The notes under the pieces are model-generated. The model was given only the letters and a program-made list of their open reading frames with translations, did not search any database and was not told the origin of the DNA. From Aeromicrobium sp. (lineage in GTDB: Bacteria > Actinomycetota > Actinomycetes > Propionibacteriales > Nocardioidaceae): a DNA stretch of 64,000 bases. The stretch lies in contig JACMOZ010000374.1 in assembly GCA_014377785.1 (NCBI GenBank), positions 1 through 64,000 of the forward strand, in the 5' to 3' direction. Both the position numbers and the translations under genes were made by a program. This document shows positions 22,448 to 32,746 of the stretch, one piece after another; the first letter of the stretch is position 1, and the number at the start of each line of letters is the position of its first letter.

Positions 22448-23131
22448 GTGCGCATCGACGTCATCACCATTTTCCCCGACTATCTGGCGCCGCTGGAACT
22501 TTCGCTCGCCGGCAAGGCCCAAGCAGCCGGTTTGCTCGACGTCAGGGCCCACGACCTGCGCGAATACACCCGCGACAAGCACCGCAGCGTCGACGACACA
22601 CCGTATGGCGGTGGCGCCGGCATGGTGATGAAGCCCGAACCCTGGGGAGAGGCGCTTGACGCCCTGGCCTCCCCGGGAGCCGTCATCGTCGTGCCAACCC
22701 CCGCGGGCAAACCGTTCGTTCAGGCCGATGCCGCTCGCCTGGCGCAGGCCTCCCACCTCGTGTTCGCCTGCGGTCGCTATGAGGGCATCGATCAGCGTGT
22801 CATCGACCACGCTGGGGCGACGCACACTGTCGAGGAGATCTCGCTCGGCGACTTCGTTCTCAACGGGGGAGAGGTGGCGGCCTTGGCCATCATCGAGGCC
22901 GTCGTTCGCCTCATCCCCGGTTTTATGGGCAATCCCGCCTCGCTCGTCGAAGAATCACACGGAGATGAGGGGCTGCTCGAATACCCGGTCTACACCAAGC
23001 CCTCCAGTTGGCGCGGTCGCGATGTCCCCGAAGTCCTGCTGTCGGGCAACCACGCTCTCATCGAGAAATGGCGCCGTGACCAGTCCCTCGAACGCACTCG
23101 CCGACGCCGCCCCGACCTCCTCGACGACTGA
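22448..23131 (+). CDS. trmD: tRNA (guanine37-N1)-methyltransferase TrmD
   Basis: [66 protein letters not shown]. Confidence 0.97.
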   Translation: MRIDVITIFPDYLAPLELSLAGKAQAAGLLDVRAHDLREYTRDKHRSVDDTPYGGGAGMVMKPEPWGEALDALASPGAVIVVPTPAGKPFVQADAARLAQASHLVFACGRYEGIDQRVIDHAGATHTVEEISLGDFVLNGGEVAALAIIEAVVRLIPGFMGNPASLVEESHGDEGLLEYPVYTKPSSWRGRDVPEVLLSGNHALIEKWRRDQSLERTRRRRPDLLDD

Positions 23132-23154
23132 CAAGCAAATCGCAATTGTGTTGG

Positions 23155-24069
23155 TTATACGCCGATAACTTCGATTCTCTTCGAGGGGTTCCAGCCCCGC
23201 GACCGGAGCATTCGTATGACTTGATCGCCCACACGCTCTTGTCGGTGACGGATCGTGTAGGAGCTGAAGATCAGCAGACGCTTGTCGAGAATCGTGATCT
23301 CATTGCCGCGCTCCAGATCGCCATCCCAGTCGCGGATTCGTAAGTGCGGAATGCCGTGGATCTCGACGGCGATGGCGTATTCCTTCCACTCCACGTCGAG
23401 GTAGTAGCGGCCGTCACGGCCTTTGCATGGAACCTGCCGCGAAGGTTTGGGTAATCGGAGTCGCCGGCAAATCTCATTGAAATCCCGCTCAGGGAGTGAT
23501 TGGATTCCGCCATGCGCATCGAGGATCGATTGGACGATGATCGCCCTGTGGCGACAGGCTCCTCGCCTTACAAGAGATTCGCGAAGCATCTTGGTCGTAA
23601 CGATCCCCTGTTGGACACCGGCGATGATGATGACTCGTGCATAGCGATCAGAAGTCGCCCAACTCGCTGCATCAACAAGGCTTCGTTGGGGACGCGTCCG
23701 GCGGGGTTCCCGGTCGGGATGGACGTCTCGGTCGTCGAGCCAGATCGACCAATGGGGGTCGACGTCTTCGTATGGGGGAGCAGACGACCCGGCCGGTTGG
23801 ACAACAGTCGGCACGGCAGCGTCGAAGCCCTTGAAACCGTCATGCTTGAGGGCAGAGAGTCCGGCAAGGGCGGCGCCGCGGCCGCAGACCTTGAGGGCGA
23901 TCAAGTCGCGTTCGTCGGGGGTGATCACACCGTTGTGAGTGACATAGATGCCGCGACACGGTTGCTGCCAGCGGCCCGACCGGATCATGGTCTGAACTTT
24001 GTTGCGGCCGATCAGTTCGACGGCTTCCCGGAATGTCATCACAGTCCGAAGTTTCTCGTTGACGTTCAT
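23155..24069 (-). CDS. AbiEi-like N-terminal domain plus DUF559/endonuclease-like C-terminal domain
   Basis: N-term RNKVQTMIRSGRWQQPCRGIYVTHNG (winged-helix AbiEi-like); C-term YYLDVEWKEYAIAVEIHGIPHLR...RGNEITILDKRLLIFSSYTIRHRQERVGDQVIRML. Confidence 0.7.
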   Translation of the reverse strand: MNVNEKLRTVMTFREAVELIGRNKVQTMIRSGRWQQPCRGIYVTHNGVITPDERDLIALKVCGRGAALAGLSALKHDGFKGFDAAVPTVVQPAGSSAPPYEDVDPHWSIWLDDRDVHPDREPRRTRPQRSLVDAASWATSDRYARVIIIAGVQQGIVTTKMLRESLVRRGACRHRAIIVQSILDAHGGIQSLPERDFNEICRRLRLPKPSRQVPCKGRDGRYYLDVEWKEYAIAVEIHGIPHLRIRDWDGDLERGNEITILDKRLLIFSSYTIRHRQERVGDQVIRMLRSRGWNPSKRIEVIGV

Positions 24070-24361
24070 ACGTCATCGATAGGACAGTCTCGGGATCGTG
24101 GAAAGACCCGAATCTGCCGGCTGTGGACAGCGAGCTCCTGTGGACGACGGAAGAATCGAAGTTATCGGCACCCGCCCAACACCATTGCGATTGTCTCGTC
24201 GGGCGTGGCCGATTTCACTGCCGGCAGACTCCTGTGGCAAGATTGACTGTCGGCGTCGACCAACTGCCTCAGGGGTTCAGGTCACGAAAACGCCGCTTTA
24301 TCAACTCGAAACAACGACATCACCGTGGGTGACCTGTGGCACTGGCGAGGAAGAGATCATC

Positions 24362-24712
24362 ATGGCCAATATCATCGACGACATCGCAAGTGCATCACTT
24401 CGCGACGACATCCCCGCGTTCCGCGCTGGAGACACGCTCAAAGTTCACGTCAAGGTCGTCGAAGGCAGCCGCTCGCGTGTCCAGTTGTTCCAGGGCATCT
24501 GCATCAAGGTGCAGGGCTCGGGCATCGGCCGCACGTTCACCGTACGCAAGGTGAGCTTCGGCGTCGGCGTTGAGCGCACATTCCCCTTGCACACACCGAT
24601 CATCGAGAAGATCGAGGTTGCTACCCGTGGTGATGTTCGTCGCGCCAAGCTCTACTACCTCCGCAATCTGCGTGGCAAGGCTGCAAAAATCAAGGAAAAG
24701 CGCGACGTCTGA
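24362..24712 (+). CDS. rplS: 50S ribosomal protein L19
   Basis: [63 protein letters not shown]. Confidence 0.97.
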   Translation: MANIIDDIASASLRDDIPAFRAGDTLKVHVKVVEGSRSRVQLFQGICIKVQGSGIGRTFTVRKVSFGVGVERTFPLHTPIIEKIEVATRGDVRRAKLYYLRNLRGKAAKIKEKRDV

Positions 24713-24748
24713 CCGGGGTTCTTGCCCGGCTCAGGCTAGGCTCTCTGC

Positions 24749-25414
24749 GTGAGTGACAAGCGGCAACTTCCCTTGTGGCAGGAGTCGATTCTGCTGGTTG
24801 CCACCGCCATGGTGTTGGCGATCATCGTCAAGGCTTTTCTGGTCCAGGCGTTTTACATTCCCTCGGGATCCATGGAACCTACGATGCTGGTCAATGACCG
24901 GATTTTGGTCCAGAAAGTCTCCTATTGGGGTGGCAATGACATCTCCCGTGGAGACATCGTCGTCTTCGACGATCCGGGCAATTGGCTCACAGCCGATGAA
25001 TCCCGCCATCCCACCAACTTCGTCCAGCGCACCCTTGAGGTTTTCGGTCTTTTCCCGACCGGCGGTCATCTCATCAAACGTGTCATCGGCGTGGGCGGCG
25101 ACGAGATCAAATGCTGTGACACGACCGGTCATCTGACGGTCAACGGAGTTTCGCTGCAGGAGCCCTATGTCCTCGACGAGTCGCTGACCAAAGACAAGAC
25201 CTTCGACGTCAAAGTCCCCACGAACCACTTGTGGGTGATGGGTGACAACCGTGGAAACTCCGCGGATTCGAGGGCCCACATCGGTGATCCCGGCGGCGGC
25301 TTTGTGCCGACCGACAACGTCGTGGGCAAGGCCTGGCTGCGTGTATGGCCCTGGAACCGCGCCGGATTCATCCAGTACCCCGACACTTTCAATGAGCTCA
25401 ACAGCAAGAAATGA
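24749..25414 (+). CDS. lepB: Signal peptidase I
   Basis: FYIPSGSMEPTMLVNDRILVQKV; HLIKRVIGVGGDEI; WVMGDNRGNSADSR. Confidence 0.96.
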   Translation: MSDKRQLPLWQESILLVATAMVLAIIVKAFLVQAFYIPSGSMEPTMLVNDRILVQKVSYWGGNDISRGDIVVFDDPGNWLTADESRHPTNFVQRTLEVFGLFPTGGHLIKRVIGVGGDEIKCCDTTGHLTVNGVSLQEPYVLDESLTKDKTFDVKVPTNHLWVMGDNRGNSADSRAHIGDPGGGFVPTDNVVGKAWLRVWPWNRAGFIQYPDTFNELNSKK

Positions 25415-26055
25415 CTGAACTGGCCAAGGGTCCGACGATCCGCCGCGATGCCGGTCTCTATGGCTATGAGCGTGCGCTGATCCGACGTGGACTCACCCCG
25501 ATCGCCGGTGTCGATGAAGCCGGTCGGGGCGCGTGCGCCGGGCCTCTCGTCGCTGCGGCGGTCATCCTGGACCGACCCATTCCCGGCCTCGCCGACTCGA
25601 AACTCCTTAGCGAAAAACGCCGCGAAGCCTGCTTCGACCTCATCATGGCCAACGCCGTCGACGTGTCAGTCGTCTCCATCCCACCGGGCGAATGTGATCG
25701 CTGGGGCATTCAACGCGCCAACATCGAAGCCCTGCGCCGTGCCCTCGCACGATTGGCGGTGCGACCCGCATACGCCCTGACCGACGGTTTCCCCGTCGAC
25801 GGCCTAGGCATTCCCGGTCTTGCGATGTGGAAAGGCGACCGCGTCTCGGGATCGATCGCCGCGGCATCGGTCATCGCCAAGGTGACACGCGATCGCGCCA
25901 TGGTGCAGTTGCACGAGGAGTTTCCGGCGTACGATTTCGCCACGCACAAGGGTTATGTCACGGCCGTCCACGAAGCGGCGATCAGAAAACATGGGCCCTG
26001 TGCTGAGCACCGCCTCACTTACGCCAACGTCCGAGCAGCCCAGGAGAAACTATGA
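25411..26055 (+). CDS. rnhB: Ribonuclease HII
   Basis: IAGVDEAGRGACAGPLVAAAVIL, LADSKLLSEKRRE, KVTRDRAM. Confidence 0.96.
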   Translation: MTELAKGPTIRRDAGLYGYERALIRRGLTPIAGVDEAGRGACAGPLVAAAVILDRPIPGLADSKLLSEKRREACFDLIMANAVDVSVVSIPPGECDRWGIQRANIEALRRALARLAVRPAYALTDGFPVDGLGIPGLAMWKGDRVSGSIAAASVIAKVTRDRAMVQLHEEFPAYDFATHKGYVTAVHEAAIRKHGPCAEHRLTYANVRAAQEKL

Positions 26056-26366
26056 GTTCAGAAGACCTCGAACGCTACGAATCCGAGATGGAACTCTCGC
26101 TCTACCGCGAATATCGCGACGTCGTCGAAATCTTCAAATACGTCGTCGAGACTGATCGGCGGTTTTACCTGTGCAACGCCGTTGACGTGAAAGTCCGCTC
26201 CGAAACCGGCGACGCCTACTTCGAGGTCTCGATGACCGACGCGTGGGTATGGGACATCTACCGCCCGGCCCGGTTCGCCAAAAACGTCAAGGTGTTGACA
26301 TTCAAGGACGTCAACGTCGAGGAACTCTCCAAGTCGGACCTGAAAATGCCGACGATGGAGAAATAG
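26052..26366 (+). CDS. DUF2469 family protein
   Basis: MSSEDLERYESEMELSLYREYRDVVEIFKYVVETDRRFYLCNAVDV; 4-nt overlap with rnhB. Confidence 0.9.
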   Translation: MSSEDLERYESEMELSLYREYRDVVEIFKYVVETDRRFYLCNAVDVKVRSETGDAYFEVSMTDAWVWDIYRPARFAKNVKVLTFKDVNVEELSKSDLKMPTMEK

Positions 26367-27563
26367 TCAGACCTCGCGTGAAATCTGCAAGGGCAGCGTG
26401 GAAAACCCGCTGGCGGGATAAGCGGCCATGACGGCATCTTTTCCCGGTACCAACTCGATGCGGTCGGTGCGATTCAGGAGTTCTTCCATCACCGCGAGGA
26501 GTTCGAGCCGCGCAAGGGGTGCGCCCGGGCAGTCGTGGATGCCGGCGCCATAAAGCAGATTGTCCGATGGTTCGCGATCCAGCCGGAACTCATCGGGGTC
26601 ATTGAACACAAGTTCGTCACGGTTCGCCGAGGCCCAGATGAGGCTGATTCGTTCGCCCGCTGGCAAAGAACGGCCGCCGATCTCGACCGCCTTGGTGGTG
26701 ATCCGCCGACTCGCGATCAGCGGTCCGTGAATGCGCAAGATCTCTTCGATGGCGATCGGCAGCGACGACGGTTGTTCGCGTAATCGCCCTTGGACGTCGG
26801 GGTGTGCGGCCAGGTAGTGGGCAAGGATTCCAACGCTCGCGGCGATGGTGCTCAGCTCGCCGACCGTCCAGTTGCGGAGAATGCTGACGATTTCGTCGTC
26901 ATCGAGGGTGCGGGCGTCGAGCGTGCGGTCGCCGATCTGGTCCCGGAGAAGACTGGTGGTGATGTCATCGGGGGCCGCCGTCCCCGCTTCACGGCGGACA
27001 ACCAGCAACTCCTTGATGAAGTGATCGAATTCGAGGGCGACAGCGGCCATTGCAACGGTGTCTCTGGCCAGTGTTGCCCGATGATTTTTGTCGACCCACC
27101 GGCGCAGCGGCTCATGCATGTCCTCCGGCCAACCCAGGAACGCGCTTTGCATCCGGAGCGAGAAGACCCGGGCGAAACTCTCCATCAGTTCGACCTCGCC
27201 ACTTGCCGGCAGTTGCTCCACCAGTTCGGCGGCGATCTGACGACATACGGGCTCGAAGGTGGTCATCCGCGCAGGGTTGAAGTAACGATCGATGATTTGT
27301 CTGTATGCGGTGTGCTCAGGTGGGTCCAGCCCGTTCGGTATGGCGAGGTGTGCCGAAACGGCGTTGCCGAAAGTCTCGTGGTCGTCGAGGGCACGCCTCA
27401 CATCTGCATGGCTGAAAAGCGACCAGCTCAGGTAGTCGCTGTGCGCCACCGGACAGCGTTTTCGCATGTCGTCGTAGGCGGCAATCTGATTGTCGAGCAC
27501 TGGCTGGGAGGTGGGATCCCAATCGGATTGAGTGTTTTTATTCACTATAATTTCCACATCCAC
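26367..27563 (-). CDS. Cytochrome P450
   Basis: Heme ligand motif LLYGAGIHDCPGAPLARLELLAVMEELL; EEILRIHGPL ExxR region. Confidence 0.93.
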   Translation of the reverse strand: MDVEIIVNKNTQSDWDPTSQPVLDNQIAAYDDMRKRCPVAHSDYLSWSLFSHADVRRALDDHETFGNAVSAHLAIPNGLDPPEHTAYRQIIDRYFNPARMTTFEPVCRQIAAELVEQLPASGEVELMESFARVFSLRMQSAFLGWPEDMHEPLRRWVDKNHRATLARDTVAMAAVALEFDHFIKELLVVRREAGTAAPDDITTSLLRDQIGDRTLDARTLDDDEIVSILRNWTVGELSTIAASVGILAHYLAAHPDVQGRLREQPSSLPIAIEEILRIHGPLIASRRITTKAVEIGGRSLPAGERISLIWASANRDELVFNDPDEFRLDREPSDNLLYGAGIHDCPGAPLARLELLAVMEELLNRTDRIELVPGKDAVMAAYPASGFSTLPLQISREV

Positions 27564-27605
27564 ACGTCGTCACCTGATCCATTCGATATCAACGATAGGT
27601 TGCCG

Positions 27606-28439
27606 ATGACGGCCGTGAATAATCGACCTCAGGTACGACCGGAATCCACCAGTTGGGAGACGTTCTTGAGCGCATACCTTCCACCTCAACACGGCGCCTG
27701 GGCGTTCCTGGGTCTGCCGCTTGCCCTCGGTGCTGTCGTCACGCCATGGACACCTTTTCTCCTCGTGTTGGCGCTCGCGTGGGTGGCCGCCTACCCCTGG
27801 TCCTACGCCGCGTTGGGGTTGATCCGAGCCAAACGTCCACAGCGGTTCCGCCGTCCGTTCCTGGTATGGCTGGTGATCGTAGTTCCGGCCGTCGTCGTGC
27901 TCGTCTTAGCGCGACCCTGGTTGGTGTGGGTCGGCCTCGCGTACATGGCCCTGTTCGCGATCAACCTTCGCTACGCCAAGCGCAACGACGAGCGCGCCAT
28001 GGTCAACGAACTCGTGTTTGCCGCCGAGTGTTCGGCCATGGTCGTTGTCACCTGGTCGGTCGGCGCGGGAGGTCGGTCCTTGACCCCGCCGCAGTTCAGC
28101 ACCGTGCCGGACCAGGCATGGGTGCTGATGATCGTCTGCTTCCTGGTACTGGTCGGTTCGACTTTGCACGTGAAGTCTCTGGTCAGGGAGCGCCGGGACG
28201 CCCGATTCGCGCGGGCCTCCCGTGTGGCCGCTGTCGCTTCGATTGCCGTCGCGGTCGCGTTGGCCGCCTGGTGGGGATGGCCGGGCGGGGCTTGGCTCGT
28301 TGTTCCCTTCGTCGCCGCAGCGGTGCGGGCGTTCATTGTCAGGCGCCGGCCGTTGCGACCGGGATCGATTGGCTTGCTCGAGTTGGCTGGCTTCATATTG
28401 GTCGCTTTGGCTTCTGTGCTCGCCGCAGCATCGGCCTGA
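27606..28439 (+). CDS. YwiC-like family membrane protein
   Basis: LPPQHGAWAFLGLPLALGAV...YPWSYAALGLIRAKRPQRFRRPFLVW, polytopic; next to the NO reductase. Confidence 0.8.
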   Translation: MTAVNNRPQVRPESTSWETFLSAYLPPQHGAWAFLGLPLALGAVVTPWTPFLLVLALAWVAAYPWSYAALGLIRAKRPQRFRRPFLVWLVIVVPAVVVLVLARPWLVWVGLAYMALFAINLRYAKRNDERAMVNELVFAAECSAMVVVTWSVGAGGRSLTPPQFSTVPDQAWVLMIVCFLVLVGSTLHVKSLVRERRDARFARASRVAAVASIAVAVALAAWWGWPGGAWLVVPFVAAAVRAFIVRRRPLRPGSIGLLELAGFILVALASVLAAASA

Positions 28440-28467
28440 TGGGGCAGATGTCGGCGTCCAAAAACTA

Positions 28468-28481
28468 GGGACCTTTGGCCC
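28468..28481 (+). promoter_or_regulatory. DosR/DevR-box-like element upstream of the NO reductase
   Basis: GGGACCTTTGGCCC; the same 14-mer occurs on the minus strand at 35918-35931. Confidence 0.5.
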
Positions 28482-28645
28482 CTGCGCCAATCCTGGCGAC
28501 GGCCCATACTTGGCGACGTTGCCTTCACCGCCGAAGCCGTGGGGGAGAATCCCGGACGATTAATTGTCACGGTTTTTGCCTTACTTAATTCGCGATAGCC
28601 TGCGAAGGCACATGGCTCGCAGCCCTTACCCGGAAGAGGATTACC

Positions 28646-31054
28646 GTGGAACAGATCGCATCCAAGAATGGGCGCCAACGTTCAGAGTTGGAGGTCTCCA
28701 AGTTCTGGATCCAAGGCGCGGCCCTTGTGATGGCCATTGGCTTTGCCATCATGGGATTTCTGGCCTTGCGCACGTATACCGATGCGATGCCACAGCCTGA
28801 AAAGGTCGAGAATTCCCAGGGCGAGGTCGTCTTCACCAGCGCGGACATCACCTCGGGCCAGCAGATTTTCCTGCGCCGGGGCCTACAGCAGTACGGGTCC
28901 ATCATGGGGCACGGCGGATATCTCGGCCCGGACTTCACTGCCGACTACTTGCGTCGCTCCTCCGACTTCGTACTTGACGACCTGAAGAAGTCGGGCATCC
29001 AGGATCCGCAGGGTGCACTTGTCGACATGATGCGGACGAACCGCTATGACAAATCAACCGGCGTGCTGGAGTTCACACCCCAACAAACTGAAGCCTTCGG
29101 CTCCCTCGAAGGGCACTATGCGGCCTACTTCGGTGCACCGACCACAAAATATGGCCTGATCCCGAATGCAATTACCGACTCTGCCGATATTCACGATTTG
29201 ACCTCGTTCTTCGCGTGGACCGCCTGGGCGGCCTCGGCCGAGAGGCCGGGACACGACTACTCCTACACGAACAACTGGCCGGCCGAACCATTGGTGGACA
29301 ACGTCCCCACGGCGGACATCATCGTATGGAGTGCCCTCTCGCTAGTCATGCTGCTGGCCGCTACCGGCGTGCTGTTCGGACTTTATGGGCGTTGGAGCCA
29401 GAAAATGGGCTGGCAACACAGCGAGGAGGCGCCGGCACTGTCTTTCCGCCAGCCGGGAGAAGTCGAGGTGACACCCGCTCAAAGCGCCACCGCCTGGTTC
29501 TTCTTTGTCGTGGCAATCCTGTTCTTGGGTCAGGCCGTCCTGGGGGCGGCGATCGAGCACTATCGCGCCGAACTGTCGAGCTTCTTCGGCTTGGACCTTG
29601 CGCGGATACTGCCCTTCAACCTTGCCCGGACTTGGCACGTCCAACTGTCCTTGTTGTGGACGGCAGCCTCATTCCTGGCCGCCGGCATCTTCTTGGCCCC
29701 TTACATCTCCGGGCGTGAACCCAAACGGCAACACTGGCTCGCCTACGGGCTGCTCGGTGCCCTCGCCATTGTCATCGCCGGCTCCATGGTCGGTGAGGCA
29801 TTGAGCATCTTCGGTGTTGAAGCCGCCGAGGGATCGCCGTTTTGGGATCAGCAATGGGAGTATCTCGACTTGCCCAGGGTCTGGCAGACCCTTCTCGTCA
29901 TCGGCCTATTCTTGTGGATCACCATCATTTACCGCGGTATCCATGCTCGTCTGAAGACCGAGCACCGCTTCAACCTTCCGTGGCTTTTCTTTTACGCGGG
30001 TCTGGCAATCCCCGCGTTTTATGCCGTCGGCGAGCTCGCAGGCACTCAAACGCATCTAACTGTCGCCGAGTTCTGGCGATTCTGGGTAGTACACCTGTGG
30101 GTTGAGGACTTCCTCGAGCTGTTCACCACGGTGATGGTGGCCTACATCTTCGTCATGCTCGGTGTTGTTCACCGAAAGATCGCGATGCAGATCATCCTCC
30201 TGGATGTCATCTTGTACTCCCTTGGCGGCGTGGTCGGGACCATGCACCACCTGTACTTCTCCGGTACCCCGGTCGAGCACATGGCGCTGGGTGCGTTCTT
30301 CTCCGTACTGGAGGTCATCCCGCTGACATTCCTGACCATCGAGGCGTGGAGTTTCCTCCAGCTCGGTTCACGGCAGGAGTCACGCAGTTCCGCCCCCTTC
30401 CCGCACCGTTGGGCGGTGATGTTCTTAGTGGCAGTGGGATTCTGGAACTTCCTGGGCGCCGGCGTCTTCGGCTTCCTTATCAACTTGCCGATCATCTCCT
30501 ATTACGAGATCGGCACAGCCTTAACGGCCAACCACGCCCACGCGGCCATGATGGGCGTATACGGGATGTTGGGCGTGGGACTTGCGCTGTTCGCTTTGCG
30601 CTATCTCATCCCTGCCGAACGCTGGCCAGACAAGCTCGCCAAGTTGTCTTTCTGGTCGCTCAACATCGGCCTCGCCTGGATGACATTCGCCACACTTCTT
30701 CCGCTGGGAGTCATTCAGTTGTGGCACTCCATCAACGACAGTTACTACGAAGCCCGCACACTGGCGTTCATCACCCAGCCTGGCAACGCCATCCTGGAGT
30801 GGCTGCGGATGCCGGGGGACATTATCTTCATCGGCGGCGGCGTGCTTCCATTCCTATGGATCACCTGGCTCGGGGTGCGTTATCGCATCAAGGGAACCAC
30901 GTATGAGGTTCCGATCGAGTCGCTGTTCGTCGAGGTGCAGCCCGTGGCCACAGCCGGCGGGGACGCAGCGAAGCCGGCCGCCACTTACGGCTCTGACGAC
31001 CGCCGCGGCGACGAGCCTGAGGACGACGAAGGTCGCCCGAACGGGGGCACATGA
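28646..31054 (+). CDS. norZ: Quinol-dependent nitric oxide reductase large subunit (qNOR)
   Basis: 802 aa; N-terminal TSADITSGQQIFLRRGLQQYGSIMGHGGYLGPDFTADYL, heme-copper oxidase-type core with HLWVEDFLELFTTVMVAYIF and NHAHAAMMGVYGMLG; GTG start. Confidence 0.92.
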   Translation: MEQIASKNGRQRSELEVSKFWIQGAALVMAIGFAIMGFLALRTYTDAMPQPEKVENSQGEVVFTSADITSGQQIFLRRGLQQYGSIMGHGGYLGPDFTADYLRRSSDFVLDDLKKSGIQDPQGALVDMMRTNRYDKSTGVLEFTPQQTEAFGSLEGHYAAYFGAPTTKYGLIPNAITDSADIHDLTSFFAWTAWAASAERPGHDYSYTNNWPAEPLVDNVPTADIIVWSALSLVMLLAATGVLFGLYGRWSQKMGWQHSEEAPALSFRQPGEVEVTPAQSATAWFFFVVAILFLGQAVLGAAIEHYRAELSSFFGLDLARILPFNLARTWHVQLSLLWTAASFLAAGIFLAPYISGREPKRQHWLAYGLLGALAIVIAGSMVGEALSIFGVEAAEGSPFWDQQWEYLDLPRVWQTLLVIGLFLWITIIYRGIHARLKTEHRFNLPWLFFYAGLAIPAFYAVGELAGTQTHLTVAEFWRFWVVHLWVEDFLELFTTVMVAYIFVMLGVVHRKIAMQIILLDVILYSLGGVVGTMHHLYFSGTPVEHMALGAFFSVLEVIPLTFLTIEAWSFLQLGSRQESRSSAPFPHRWAVMFLVAVGFWNFLGAGVFGFLINLPIISYYEIGTALTANHAHAAMMGVYGMLGVGLALFALRYLIPAERWPDKLAKLSFWSLNIGLAWMTFATLLPLGVIQLWHSINDSYYEARTLAFITQPGNAILEWLRMPGDIIFIGGGVLPFLWITWLGVRYRIKGTTYEVPIESLFVEVQPVATAGGDAAKPAATYGSDDRRGDEPEDDEGRPNGGT

Positions 31055-31743
31055 TGGCTCAGATCGACCCGTCGGTCTGGTTCGCTGTTGGCTACGGGGT
31101 CTTCCTTCTGTGTGTCGCGCACGTGCTGGACCTCTTGGCTCGCAGAACCGCAACGCACACGAACGACTGGCGCTCGGGCGGCTTCGTCTACCACGAAAAT
31201 CACGACGCATGGGTGTGTCCGGAAGATCAGTGGTTGTGGCCGATTTCCTTCGATCCGGACAACCGGGTGATGCGTTACCGCGCCAAACCCACGGTGTGCA
31301 ATGCCTGCCCGGTCAAGGAAACCTGCACCACTTCCGATAACGGTCGCCAAGTCGGTCGCAACATCGACCCCTGGCCTAACTCGGAGGCCGAGCGGTTCCA
31401 TCGAGGTATCGCTTGTGCTGTGGTGATCCTCGGGCTCATCTGGCCCCTTGCCGCGATGCTCCAAGGCCGCACGCCGCTCGAACTGGCGGTGTTGGGTATG
31501 GGTGCCGCTCTCGTTGCCTTCGGCAGTTGGCCATTGTGGTCCCATTTACGACGCACCCCGGCCAGGTTCCCCGACCATGTCAAGATCGAGGGGCTCGATG
31601 AGACTGTCGAGGCACAGTTGGTCGCGACGGCGAGTGCGGCGGAGCGTCAGACAATTTACGGCAGCGCCCGGCGTGCCGACTTCGGACAAGACTTTACGAA
31701 TGGACAGCCGGTGCCCGACACGAGCAGGAGGAAGAAGAGATGA
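31051..31743 (+). CDS. Hypothetical membrane protein with Cys cluster
   Basis: YRAKPTVCNACPVKETCTTSDNGRQVGRNIDPW plus N-terminal TM and two internal TMs; overlaps norZ stop. Confidence 0.7.
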   Translation: MMAQIDPSVWFAVGYGVFLLCVAHVLDLLARRTATHTNDWRSGGFVYHENHDAWVCPEDQWLWPISFDPDNRVMRYRAKPTVCNACPVKETCTTSDNGRQVGRNIDPWPNSEAERFHRGIACAVVILGLIWPLAAMLQGRTPLELAVLGMGAALVAFGSWPLWSHLRRTPARFPDHVKIEGLDETVEAQLVATASAAERQTIYGSARRADFGQDFTNGQPVPDTSRRKKR

Positions 31744-32501
31744 CAGCGTGGCAAGTCGTGGTCCTCATTATTGTGGTCATAGCCCTCGTAGAGTTGGCAG
31801 CATCAGGAAAGGTCCTCAGGGAGTACGAACGGGGCGTGGCTTTTCGGCTCGGCCATTTGCGCCCCGTCCTCCAACCCGGTGTCCACATGATCTTTCCCGG
31901 CCTGGACAAGATGGTGCGGGTGGACCTGCGAATCGTGACGCTGACGATCCCGCCGCAGGATGTCATCACCAAGGACAACGTCCCCGCCCGAGTCAACGCC
32001 GTCGTCCTTTTCCAGGTCACTGACCCTATTCACTCCGTCATGGCGGTCGAGAACCATGCCGTCGCCACTTCCCAGATGGCTCAAACCACCCTGCGCTCAG
32101 TCGTAGGCCGCGCCGATCTGGACACACTGCTGGCGCATCGGGCCGACCTCAACGAGGATCTCGCCCAGAGCATCAACGCACAGACCGAGCCATGGGGCGT
32201 ACAAGTAAAAGTGGTGGAGATCAAAGACGTCGAGATTCCCCAGGCGATGCAGCGGGCCATGGCACGCGAGGCCGAAGCCGAACGGGACAGGCGGGCCAAG
32301 ATCATCAACGCCCACGGCGAACTGCAGGCTTCAGAGGAGCTCGGCCAGGCAGCCGAAATCCTCAGCCGTAATCCGGCTTCGCTCCAGTTGCGCTATTTGC
32401 AAACCCTGCTCGAGCTGGGTGCGGACCAGAACTCCACTGTCGTCTTCCCGCTGCCGATGGACATCATCGGCCCGTTCCTCAAAAAGGTTGCTAATGACTG
32501 A
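31740..32501 (+). CDS. SPFH/stomatin-like protein (slipin)
   Basis: VLREYERGVAFRLGHLRPVLQPGVHMIFPGLDKMVRVDLRIVTLTIPPQDVITKDNVPARVNAVVLFQV. Confidence 0.92.
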   Translation: MTAWQVVVLIIVVIALVELAASGKVLREYERGVAFRLGHLRPVLQPGVHMIFPGLDKMVRVDLRIVTLTIPPQDVITKDNVPARVNAVVLFQVTDPIHSVMAVENHAVATSQMAQTTLRSVVGRADLDTLLAHRADLNEDLAQSINAQTEPWGVQVKVVEIKDVEIPQAMQRAMAREAEAERDRRAKIINAHGELQASEELGQAAEILSRNPASLQLRYLQTLLELGADQNSTVVFPLPMDIIGPFLKKVAND

Positions 32502-32733
32502 CACTTCACTGCCCCCAGGAGCTGCCGCGATAATCTTCGGCGGCGCTGTAGCCCTTTTCGCCCCCCTCACCGGTTTCCTCGGCGGCACCATCGTGGGATC
32601 CACCGATCGCGCCGGTGAACTTGACCCGTTGTTCCTGTGGCTCTTCGTCGGCATGATCGTCGGCGGTATCGGCGGGGTCATAGCCATCTTGGGTGCGCTG
32701 CGCTGGAACCGTGCGAACCACGACTCTCACTGA
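32494..32733 (+). CDS. Small two-TM membrane protein
   Basis: MTDTSLPPGAAAIIFGGAVALFAPLTGFLGG...FLWLFVGMIVGGIGGVIAILGALRW; overlaps slipin 3' end. Confidence 0.65.
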   Translation: MTDTSLPPGAAAIIFGGAVALFAPLTGFLGGTIVGSTDRAGELDPLFLWLFVGMIVGGIGGVIAILGALRWNRANHDSH

Positions 32734-32746
32734 AAATAGGTATGCC

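Noticed and set aside
24713-24729. ccggggttcttgcccgg after rplS as a terminator
   Set aside because: Short stem, no U-tract, and lepB follows closely; too weak to call.
26367-27563. P450 as a P450nor-type nitric oxide reductase
   Set aside because: Proximity to norZ is the only hint; no sequence feature visible to me distinguishes CYP55-type enzymes, so called only as P450.
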